Source: Comamonas sp. KCTC 72670
GTDB lineage: Bacteria > Myxococcota > Myxococcia > Myxococcales > Myxococcaceae
Direction: 5' to 3'
Assembly: GCA_014656495.1 (NCBI GenBank)
Contig: BNCN01000021.1
Span: forward strand, 41,218 to 105,217
DNA: 64,000 nucleotides
Shown: one piece after another, positions 8,107-14,899 of the stretch
How the letters are laid out: each line of letters opens with the position of its first letter
Numbering within the stretch: the first letter of the stretch is position 1
The notes under the pieces: model-generated
The model's input: only the letters and a program-made list of their open reading frames with translations
What the model was told of the DNA's origin: nothing
Databases searched by the model: none
Position numbers and translations under genes: made by a program

Positions 8107-8841
8107 ATGAGGGGTTGGACGGTGGCGATGGCGGCGGGGTTCTTGGCGGGTACGGCGGCGCTGGCGTTTCCGGTGCAGGTGCCCGAGGGCCCGCAGGGAG
8201 AAGGGCCCGAGGTGACGATGCTTCGCGCCCAGTTGGCGGAGCGCGACGCGGAGCTGAAGGCCACCCTGGCCAAGCTGCAGATGTACGAGGATGAGACGCA
8301 CTACGCCCAGGCCGAGGCGCTGGGCATCACCGAGATGGTGAAGGCCTCGGGCCTGCCCGCCCGTCAGCAGCGCCGGCTGGCCGTGGCCATCGTCCGCGAG
8401 GCGGCCCGGAACAACATCGACCCGCTGCTCGTGGTGGCCGTCATCCGCTGCGAGAGCTCCTTCAACAACTACGCGGTCTCCCACGTGGGGGCCATGGGCC
8501 TGATGCAGGTGATGCCGGACACGGGCACCTGGCTGGCGGACAAGGCTGGCATGCGCCTGGGCCGCAGCAGCAACCTCTTCGACTCGGAGACGAACGTGGA
8601 GCTGGGCACCGCGTACCTCGCGGACCTGATCCAGCGCTTCGGGACGGTGGAGAAGGCCCTGGTCGCCTACAACGCCGGCCCCGGCCTGGCCCGCCGCATC
8701 CTGGCCAAGAAGGAGGCCCGGACGAAGTTCATGGCCGGCTACCCCGCCAAGGTCGTGAAGGAGTTCCGCAAGCTGAAGACGGAGCAGGAGAAGGCCATCA
8801 CGCAGCGTGAAGCCCAGAAGGCCAGCGGCCAGAAGAGCTGA
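8107..8841 (+). CDS. Lytic transglycosylase (SLT domain)
   Basis: 244 residues. Signal-like N-terminus (1-21), a short coiled-coil (35-60), then an SLT/goose-lysozyme-type domain (about 85-200). The catalytic Glu is about residue 116 in RCESSFN, followed by the GAMGLMQVMP loop and AYNAGPG near 190. The enzyme would cleave the MurNAc-GlcNAc bond with formation of 1,6-anhydro-MurNAc. The C-terminal 35 residues are Lys/Glu-rich and probably disordered. The sigma-54 promoter upstream suggests expression under starvation or development rather than in routine wall growth. Confidence 0.88.
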   Translation: MRGWTVAMAAGFLAGTAALAFPVQVPEGPQGEGPEVTMLRAQLAERDAELKATLAKLQMYEDETHYAQAEALGITEMVKASGLPARQQRRLAVAIVREAARNNIDPLLVVAVIRCESSFNNYAVSHVGAMGLMQVMPDTGTWLADKAGMRLGRSSNLFDSETNVELGTAYLADLIQRFGTVEKALVAYNAGPGLARRILAKKEARTKFMAGYPAKVVKEFRKLKTEQEKAITQREAQKASGQKS

Positions 8842-9025
8842 GCGCTTCGCAACACGCCTTCCGACCGTTGCCTGACAGTCGCGAGAAAGTTGCCTCAGGG
8901 GGGTAACGAAACCCGCGGCCCATGTGCACTGTGCGCCGGGCGGGAGCGCTCCACGGGTCCTCCGTGGAAGGACTGGCACCCCACCAGTCCGCCACAGGCT
9001 CCGCGCCAACTTGGAGAAGACAGCA

Positions 9026-9349
9026 ATGGCCGGGCTACAGATCCACCGTGAAGAGTCCGCGGGTTCCGTGACGCTGCGACTGGAAGGCACGCTGGATGGC
9101 AAGACGGCGGAGGAGGTCCAGACGTCGCTGAGCACCCTGAGTGACTGCGAGGTCGTCCTGGACTTCGCCCACCTGAAGGAGTTCAAGGACAGCGCGGTGG
9201 GCGTCCTGACCCAGGGGCTGGTCGAGCGGACCGTGCAGCTGCGCGGCCTTGCCACCCACCACGAGCGGATGTTCCGTTACTTCGGTGTGCGCACAGGGAC
9301 GCCGCAGCGCCCCGCGTACTACACGCCCGAAGACATCTTCCTGGCCTAG
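9026..9349 (+). CDS. STAS-domain protein
   Basis: 107 residues from ATG 9026, chosen because GGAG lies 9 nt upstream; a longer in-frame start at 8924 has no such support. The pattern of beta strands with VVLDFAHLKEFKDSAVGVL in the middle matches STAS domains of SpoIIAA type. The conserved phosphorylatable Ser is plausibly the one in KDSAVG (about residue 53). Such proteins switch partners with anti-sigma factors or sensory complexes. No kinase or anti-sigma gene is adjacent. The chain ends shortly after the domain in a Tyr/Pro-rich tail. Confidence 0.75.
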   Translation: MAGLQIHREESAGSVTLRLEGTLDGKTAEEVQTSLSTLSDCEVVLDFAHLKEFKDSAVGVLTQGLVERTVQLRGLATHHERMFRYFGVRTGTPQRPAYYTPEDIFLA

Positions 9350-9427
9350 GCGCTCCGCCGACCCAGGAGGGAGCGTCCGAGCCCACCCGCCCGGACGCGA
9401 AGCATGTTGGCGGACGAGGGAGTGGGC

Positions 9428-9433
9428 TACAGT
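9428..9433 (+). promoter_or_regulatory. Leaderless-type -10 box for MoxR operon
   Basis: TACAGT ends 8 nt before ATG 9442, with no Shine-Dalgarno between. Transcription would start at or next to the A of the ATG. A partial -35 (TGTTGG, 9405-9410) lies 17 bp upstream. Confidence 0.45.
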
Positions 9434-9441
9434 GGCGGCAG

Positions 9442-10422
9442 ATGAACCAGCCCGCCCGCGCCCTCTCCCCGGTGCCCTCCCCCGCTAACGCGCGCTCGGC
9501 GATGGAACGCATCGCCACGGAATTGGGCCGCGCGGTGCAGGGAAAGCCCACCCAGCTCCAGCTCGTCGTGACGTCCCTCGTGGCCGGCGGCCACGTGCTG
9601 CTCGAGGACGTCCCGGGCGTGGGCAAGACGACGCTCGCGGAGGCGCTGGCCAAGGCCTGCGGCCTGAGCTTCGCCCGCATCCAGTTCACCGCGGACCTGA
9701 TGCCCTCCGACGTGCTCGGGGCCCAGGTCTTCCACGCCCAGACGGCCACCTTCCAGTTCCGCCCCGGTCCTCTCTTCCGTCAGCTGGTGCTCGCGGATGA
9801 GCTGAACCGCGCCCCGCCGCGCACCCAGTCCGCGCTGCTGGAGGCCATGGCCCAGGGACAGGTGTCCCTGGATGGCGCCACGCATGCCCTGCCCGGCCCC
9901 TTCTCGGTGGTGGCCACGCAGAACCCGGTGGACTTCTCCGGCACCTACCCGCTGCCCGACTCGCAGCTGGACCGCTTCATGGTGCGCATGTCGCTGGGCC
10001 ACCCGACGCCGGAGGTGGAGGCCGGGCTGCTCGTCACCCGCGACGGCACCCCGCCCCTGGACGCGGTGGCCACCGTCTCCGGCCCCGAGGAGCTGGCCTC
10101 GCTGCGCGCGTACGCCGCGGCGCTGCGGCTGGACGCCTCGGTGGCGGACTACGTGGTGCGGCTGGCCACGGCCACGCGCTCGCATGGGGACCTGGACCGC
10201 GGCGCGTCCACCCGCGCGGTGCTGGCCCTGGGCGCCGCCGCGCGCGCCAACGCCCTGTGGGAGGCGCGGGACTTCGTCACCCCGGGCGATGTCCGCGCGG
10301 TGCTCGTGCCCTGCTGGTCCCACCGCGTCCTGCTCCGCAGCGCCGTGCAGGGCGTGTCCGCCCGTGACGAGGCGGCGCACCTGCTGGAGGAGATTGCCCG
10401 AAAGGTCCCGGCGCCCCGGTGA
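9442..10422 (+). CDS. MoxR-family AAA+ ATPase
   Basis: 326 residues. Walker A PGVGKTT lies near residues 56-62, Walker B LVLADELNRAPP near 114, sensor 1 ATQNP near 155, and the lid domain fills 210-320. MoxR ATPases act as chaperones that help assemble or activate partner complexes, often with VWA or DUF58 proteins encoded next door, as here. The stop overlaps the GTG of the DUF58 gene (GTGA, 10419-10422), so translation of the three-gene operon is coupled. It appears to be leaderless. Confidence 0.92.
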   Translation: MNQPARALSPVPSPANARSAMERIATELGRAVQGKPTQLQLVVTSLVAGGHVLLEDVPGVGKTTLAEALAKACGLSFARIQFTADLMPSDVLGAQVFHAQTATFQFRPGPLFRQLVLADELNRAPPRTQSALLEAMAQGQVSLDGATHALPGPFSVVATQNPVDFSGTYPLPDSQLDRFMVRMSLGHPTPEVEAGLLVTRDGTPPLDAVATVSGPEELASLRAYAAALRLDASVADYVVRLATATRSHGDLDRGASTRAVLALGAAARANALWEARDFVTPGDVRAVLVPCWSHRVLLRSAVQGVSARDEAAHLLEEIARKVPAPR

Positions 10423-11390
10423 AGGCCCGGCGGCGCACCACCTGGTGGGCCCGGGTTCGCTCGCGGCTCCGCCCCCCGCGCACCCTCAAGGTGACGCGCA
10501 TCGGACGCACCTACCTGGTGGTGACATTCGGCGTGGGCCTGGGCGCCCTCAACACCGGCAACAACCTCCTCTACCTGCTGCTCGGCCTGCTGCTGAGCAT
10601 GGTGGTGGTGTCGGGCGTCCTGTCCGAACGCTGCCTGCGCGACCTGTCCGTGCGGCGCGTGGGCGCCGAGGCCGCCTTCGCCCAGGAGCCCTTCGCCTTC
10701 CGCTGGGCCATCACCCGGCACCACGGGCATGCCTTCGCGCTCACGCTGGAGGAGGCGGACTCGCCCCTGACGGGCGTGGGCGGCGTGGGCTACCTCCCGG
10801 CGGGCGTGGACCACGTGGTGAGGGCCAACCTCACCGCGCCCCGGCGGGGGCCGCTGGACCTCACCGGCGTGCGCGTCACCACCACGTGGCCCCTGGGCCT
10901 GTTCGCCAAGACGCGGACCTTTCCCCTGGAGACCACGCTGCTCATCTACCCGCGGCGGACCTACGCCTGCCAGGACCCGGGCGCGCCGGAGCAAGGCCCC
11001 GTGGGCGACGCGGGCAACCCCCGCCGCAATGACGGCAACGGCGACGTGGTGGGCCTCCGCGAGCTGGCGCAGGGCGAGGACGCGCGCCGCATCCACTGGC
11101 GCAAGAGCGCCTCCGCCGGGAAGCTGCTGCGCGTGGAGCGGGAACACGAGGAGCGGCGCACCTTCGTGCTGACGGTGGCGGCCGGCCTGGACGCGCAGGC
11201 GCTGGAGCGCCGCTGCGAGGAAGTGGCGGCCCTGGCCCACCGGCTCATCGAAGAGGGGCACGAGGTGGGGCTCGACACGCCCGAGGAGCGCATCCGTCCC
11301 TCGGCGGGCGCCGCGCAGGAGCGCCGCCTGCTGCGGGCGCTCGCGTGGCTGGGCCATGAGCGCCCACACGGAGACGAGGAGGCGGCATGA
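10419..11390 (+). CDS. DUF58 membrane-anchored protein
   Basis: 323 residues from a GTG overlapping the moxR stop. A basic N-terminus is followed by two membrane helices (about 28-62), a beta-rich domain, then the DUF58 core with VGLRELAQGEDARRIHWR near residues 207-224. DUF58 proteins are widespread partners of MoxR ATPases and resemble VWA domains. The C-terminus ends in an Arg/Glu-rich helix. It overlaps the transglutaminase gene by ATGA (11387-11390). Biochemical function is unknown. Confidence 0.9.
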   Translation: MKARRRTTWWARVRSRLRPPRTLKVTRIGRTYLVVTFGVGLGALNTGNNLLYLLLGLLLSMVVVSGVLSERCLRDLSVRRVGAEAAFAQEPFAFRWAITRHHGHAFALTLEEADSPLTGVGGVGYLPAGVDHVVRANLTAPRRGPLDLTGVRVTTTWPLGLFAKTRTFPLETTLLIYPRRTYACQDPGAPEQGPVGDAGNPRRNDGNGDVVGLRELAQGEDARRIHWRKSASAGKLLRVEREHEERRTFVLTVAAGLDAQALERRCEEVAALAHRLIEEGHEVGLDTPEERIRPSAGAAQERRLLRALAWLGHERPHGDEEAA

Positions 11391-13444
11391 GGAAGGGCAC
11401 GCGGCTGCGGCTGGTGCTGCGGGACCTGGGCTCCGGGTTCGCCTTCGCCTCCATGGCGGTGTCCGGCCAGCTCCCCGTCTGGTCCCTGGCCCTCTATGGA
11501 CTGGCGTTGGTGCTCGCACTGATGGGCAAGCGCCCGTTCGCCCACCGGGTGAAGCTCACCGCGCTGCTCCTGCTGGCCGTCGCCGTGACGCTGGGCACCA
11601 ACGTGCTCGCGGGCTCGCTCAACCTGGTGGTGGCGGCCTGCGCCTTCGCTGGCCTCATCTCCGCGCAGCGGGTGCTGTCCACGCCCGACGCGGCCACCGA
11701 CGGGCAGGTCCACCTGTCCGGCCTGTTGATGGTCGCGGGCGGCGCGGCGCTCTCCGGCGAGCTCATCTACGGCCTCTTCCTCATCCTCTTCGGCGTGATG
11801 GCCAGCATCGCCCTGGCGCTGGGCGTGGTGGAGGCCGCCGTCCCGGAAGGCGAGCCGGTGCCGGTGCGCTCGGTGATGGGGCCCCTGGCCCGGGGCGTGA
11901 CGTTCGCCGTGCTGGGCGCGGTGGCCTTCTTCATCTTCTTCCCCCGCCTCAACTGGAACATGATTGGCCCCACGGCCTCGCCCGGGCTGGGCGTGGCCAC
12001 CGCGGGGTTCTCCAACAGCGTCCGGCTGGGCGGCTCGGGGACCATCAAGGACAACCCTCGCATCGTCCTGCGGGCCACCCTGTCTCCCGACCCGGAGAGG
12101 GACTCGCTCAACGCGTACTGGGTGGGCCGCACCTACGACGTCTTCGACGGCCAGGAGTGGTCCAACGCGCGACAGGCCTCCGGCCCCTTCGAGTTCATGA
12201 CGACGCTGCGTCCGGGCCGGGACAACCTGGTCCACCAGCGGATGGAGCTGATGCCCGCCTATGGGGCCCGCACCCTGGTGGCCCTGGAGACGCCGTCCCG
12301 GCTGGGCAACGCGTTCATCAACACCCAGCGCGGCTCCCGGCGAACCCACATCTCCGAGCAGGGTGGCGGCGAGGTGCGCTTCCGGGACACCGGCATCTCC
12401 TACACGTATGAGGCGTACAGCCTCCCTCCCGGCAGCACGGGAGACGAGGTCCGGGACCTCCCCCCCGAGGAGCAGGACGCGCTGCTGGCGATCCCCGACG
12501 GGCTGGATGTCCGCGTGGCGCAGACGGCCGCGCGCGTCCTGAACGGTGAACGCGAGCCCCTGGCCGCCGCGCAGAAGCTGTCCGCGTGGCTGCAACGCGA
12601 ATACAAATACACGCTGGAGCTGGGCGGTGACGTGGCGGACCCGGTGGCGGACTTCCTCTTCCAGCGCAAGGAGGGCCACTGCGAGCACTTCGCCACCGCG
12701 CTCACGCTGATGCTGCGCACCCAGGGGATGCGCGCGCGGCTGGCCACCGGCTTCTTCGGTGGAGAGCGCGTGACGGGAGGCTATGTGATTCGCGCGGGCG
12801 ACGCGCACGCCTGGACGCACGTGTTCGTCCCCGGGCAGGGCTTCGTCACCGTGGACGCGACGCCGCCCTCGCACCGCGCGAGCCAGTCCTCGCGGGTCCT
12901 GGAGCAGCTCGTGTCGCTCTATGAGGCGGTGGAGTCTCAATGGCGCAACGCCGTCCTCGAGTACAACTTTCGCGATCAGATGGACGCCGTGCGCACGGTG
13001 TTCCCCAGGCAACGGCACAAGGCCAAGGGCGATGAGGCCCCCAGCCGCACGCCCCCTCCCCGAGCGTGGGGCGCCGCGCTGCTGGCCGCCGTCGCCGCGT
13101 ATGCGCTCTGGCGAACGCTGTCGCGGTACCTGGCGCGCGAGCGCCCCCTGGAGGCCACGCGCTTCGCGGATGCCGTGGAGTCAATGCTCGCCTCCGCCCG
13201 CGTGGCGCGCGCGGACGGAGAGACGCTGGAGGCGCTGGACGCCCGGTTGGGGAAGGAAGGGCATCCGCTCGCTTCCGCGCTCGCCCCTGTCACCCGCCGC
13301 TACCTCGAGGCCCGCTTCGGAGGCCGGCCCCTGCGGCAAGGCGAGGCACAGCAGCTGCTGTCGACATTGAGAAATGCAGTCGCCATGGAGGCGCAGCGCC
13401 TCGCCAGGGAGGGCACGCGTCCGCCCCGGGCCCGCGCCTCCTGA
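11387..13444 (+). CDS. TgpA-type membrane transglutaminase-like protein
   Basis: 685 residues. N-terminal membrane block with about five or six helices (10-190), an extracytoplasmic linker, a transglutaminase-like domain (about 395-500) and a further helix near 565-580 with a cytoplasmic tail. The catalytic triad is intact: Cys about 432 (GHCEH), His about 474 (DAHAW) and Asp about 490 (VDATPP). Related TgpA is essential in Pseudomonas aeruginosa and sits in the same MoxR-DUF58 context. A periplasmic amide-bond-forming or -breaking role on envelope proteins is likely; the substrate is unknown. Confidence 0.9.
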   Translation: MRKGTRLRLVLRDLGSGFAFASMAVSGQLPVWSLALYGLALVLALMGKRPFAHRVKLTALLLLAVAVTLGTNVLAGSLNLVVAACAFAGLISAQRVLSTPDAATDGQVHLSGLLMVAGGAALSGELIYGLFLILFGVMASIALALGVVEAAVPEGEPVPVRSVMGPLARGVTFAVLGAVAFFIFFPRLNWNMIGPTASPGLGVATAGFSNSVRLGGSGTIKDNPRIVLRATLSPDPERDSLNAYWVGRTYDVFDGQEWSNARQASGPFEFMTTLRPGRDNLVHQRMELMPAYGARTLVALETPSRLGNAFINTQRGSRRTHISEQGGGEVRFRDTGISYTYEAYSLPPGSTGDEVRDLPPEEQDALLAIPDGLDVRVAQTAARVLNGEREPLAAAQKLSAWLQREYKYTLELGGDVADPVADFLFQRKEGHCEHFATALTLMLRTQGMRARLATGFFGGERVTGGYVIRAGDAHAWTHVFVPGQGFVTVDATPPSHRASQSSRVLEQLVSLYEAVESQWRNAVLEYNFRDQMDAVRTVFPRQRHKAKGDEAPSRTPPPRAWGAALLAAVAAYALWRTLSRYLARERPLEATRFADAVESMLASARVARADGETLEALDARLGKEGHPLASALAPVTRRYLEARFGGRPLRQGEAQQLLSTLRNAVAMEAQRLAREGTRPPRARAS

Positions 13445-13555
13445 ATACCTGACGTGCCCACGAGCGCCTGATGGGCCGCCTGCCTTGCGCGCGGTCCGGC
13501 GGCCGTCGTGTGTCATCCGCGCGAGGCGGCGTTACGCCTTTCCCGGCGGGTTGGC

Positions 13556-13571
13556 CACGTCACGGGACGTG
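13556..13571. repeat. Inverted repeat, possible activator site
   Basis: CACGTC-N4-GACGTG, perfect 6-bp arms, about 180 bp upstream of the -24 box at 13753. The distance is usual for an enhancer bound by an NtrC-like activator. Role inferred from position only. Confidence 0.35.
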
Positions 13572-13666
13572 CGCCGTTTCCGAGTGCTGGCGCCCCAGGA
13601 GGACCGAATGCCAACAGTTCTGAATCTCCTACAGCTAGCGCATCCGGCGATTCATGCCGGTCCAAC

Positions 13667-13677
13667 GTAACGGTTAC
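13667..13677. repeat. Inverted repeat, possible activator site
   Basis: GTAAC-G-GTTAC, perfect 5-bp arms, about 75 bp upstream of the -24 box. It stands out as AT-rich in GC-rich surroundings. Confidence 0.33.
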
Positions 13678-13752
13678 AGGATTGCAGTCCTGAGCCCCTG
13701 ACGGATGTGCGCCAACCCCTCGCAGACATTGGGAATGGCCCTCCAGGGCAGA

Positions 13753-13769
13753 TTGGCACTTCCGTTGCT
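13753..13769 (+). promoter_or_regulatory. Near-perfect sigma-54 promoter for sigC
   Basis: TTGGCACT (13753-13760), four bases, TTGCT (13765-13769). It matches YTGGCACG-N4-TTGCW at all but one position, with GG and GC 10 bases apart. Predicted start near 13781, giving a leader of about 70 nt to ATG 13850. Confidence 0.78.
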
Positions 13770-13849
13770 CATGCTCCGTTCGTCACGTCGTCAGACGAAC
13801 CCATCCTTTTTCGGCCTCCCCGCGAGGCCCACCGTCGGAGAAACCATCC

Positions 13850-14737
13850 ATGCAGGCTTCCACCGAGCAGTCGTCCAACTCCGGCTCCCTGGCGATGTAC
13901 CTCTCGGAGATCAATCACTACTCCCTCCTCAAGGTGGAGGAGGAGCAGGAGCTGGCGCGCCGCTTCCTCAAGGGTGACCTGGCGGCCGGCCACCGCATGG
14001 TGACCGCCAACCTGCGCTTCGTGGTGAAGGTCGCCTACGAGTACCGCTCCTACGGCATCAAGATGTCGGACCTCATCCAGGAGGGGAACATCGGCCTGAT
14101 GAAGGCCGTGCAGAAGTTCGACCCGGACAAGGGCATCCGCCTCATCTCCTACGCGGTGTGGTGGATTCGCGCGTACATCCAGAACTACATCCTCAAGAGC
14201 TGGTCGCTGGTGAAGCTGGGGACCACCCAGGCGCAGCGGAAGCTGTTCTTCAGCCTGGCCCGCACGCGCCGTGAGCTGGAGAAGTTCGGCAGCGGCGAGG
14301 CCGCGGTGAACGTGGATGACATCGCCCGCCGGCTCCACGTGAAGCCGGGCGAGGTCCGGGAGATGGAGCAGCGCATGGGCGGCCGAGACTTGTCGCTCGA
14401 CGCGCCCATGGGTGAGGACGGCGGCAACAGCCACGTGGACTTCGTGGTGAGCGGCGCAGCCTCCCAGGACGACGAGTTCGCGGACAAGGAGGAGGCGGGC
14501 CTCATCAACGCCCGCGTGCGCACCGCGCTGATGCGGTTGGACCCGCGCGAGCGCTTCATCATCGAGCAGCGCGTCATGAACGAGCGCCCCATGACGCTCA
14601 AGGAGCTGGGCGAGCACTTCGGCTTCTCGCGCGAGCGCGCCCGCCAGTTGGAGATTCGCGCCAAGGACAAGCTCAAGTCCGAGCTGGCCGCGCTGATGGC
14701 CGAGGTGGACCCCGAGGCCGCCGCCGTCTCGCAGTAA
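13850..14737 (+). CDS. sigC: RNA polymerase sigma factor, SigC/RpoH-like
   Basis: 295 residues. Region 1.2 (YLSEINHYSLL), region 2 with RFVVKVAYEYR and DLIQEGNIGLMKAVQKFDP (core binding), YAVWWIRAYIQ (-10 melting), region 3, and region 4.2 with LKELGEHFGFSRERARQLE (-35 recognition). There is no long region 1.1, so it belongs to the RpoH-like alternative group. The length equals the 295 residues I recall for M. xanthus SigC, reported as induced early in development and restraining fruiting in nutrient. M. xanthus has a related SigB, so the exact name is less certain than the family. A sigma-54 promoter drives it, implying a sigma cascade. Confidence 0.85.
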   Translation: MQASTEQSSNSGSLAMYLSEINHYSLLKVEEEQELARRFLKGDLAAGHRMVTANLRFVVKVAYEYRSYGIKMSDLIQEGNIGLMKAVQKFDPDKGIRLISYAVWWIRAYIQNYILKSWSLVKLGTTQAQRKLFFSLARTRRELEKFGSGEAAVNVDDIARRLHVKPGEVREMEQRMGGRDLSLDAPMGEDGGNSHVDFVVSGAASQDDEFADKEEAGLINARVRTALMRLDPRERFIIEQRVMNERPMTLKELGEHFGFSRERARQLEIRAKDKLKSELAALMAEVDPEAAAVSQ

Positions 14738-14745
14738 GCGGGCAA

Positions 14746-14826
14746 AGCCCCGACGGGCGGCCCTGGCAATCCGGGGCTGCCCCACCTTCGAGCGCCTCCG
14801 CCCTACCGGCGGGGGCGCTTGTCATT
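14746..14826 (+). terminator. sigC terminator region (two hairpins)
   Basis: First hairpin with 7-bp arms (14746-14752 and 14772-14778); second with 12-bp arms and one G-T pair (14791-14802 and 14808-14819), followed by TTGTCATTT. The second is the likely transcript end. Confidence 0.6.
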
Positions 14827-14899
14827 TGAGGGCGTTGTTTCACGGGCGGCCAGGGGCCTGCTAGAAGGGGCGGGTTTTCCCTTTGAAGGAGCCCCCTGC

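Larger units (their letters stand above)
13445..13849. other. Long regulatory region upstream of sigC
   Basis: 405 bp with no gene. The first part has a possible transglutaminase-operon hairpin (arms 13474-13480 and 13498-13504). The remainder is regulatory: two short inverted repeats and a near-perfect -24/-12 promoter, listed separately. The layout of distal palindromes followed by a -24/-12 box fits an enhancer-binding-protein-controlled promoter. Confidence 0.6.

Noticed and set aside
13445..13849. tRNA or small RNA gene in the sigC upstream gap
   Set aside because: No cloverleaf arms or CCA-type end could be found; the gap is better explained by promoter and activator sites.
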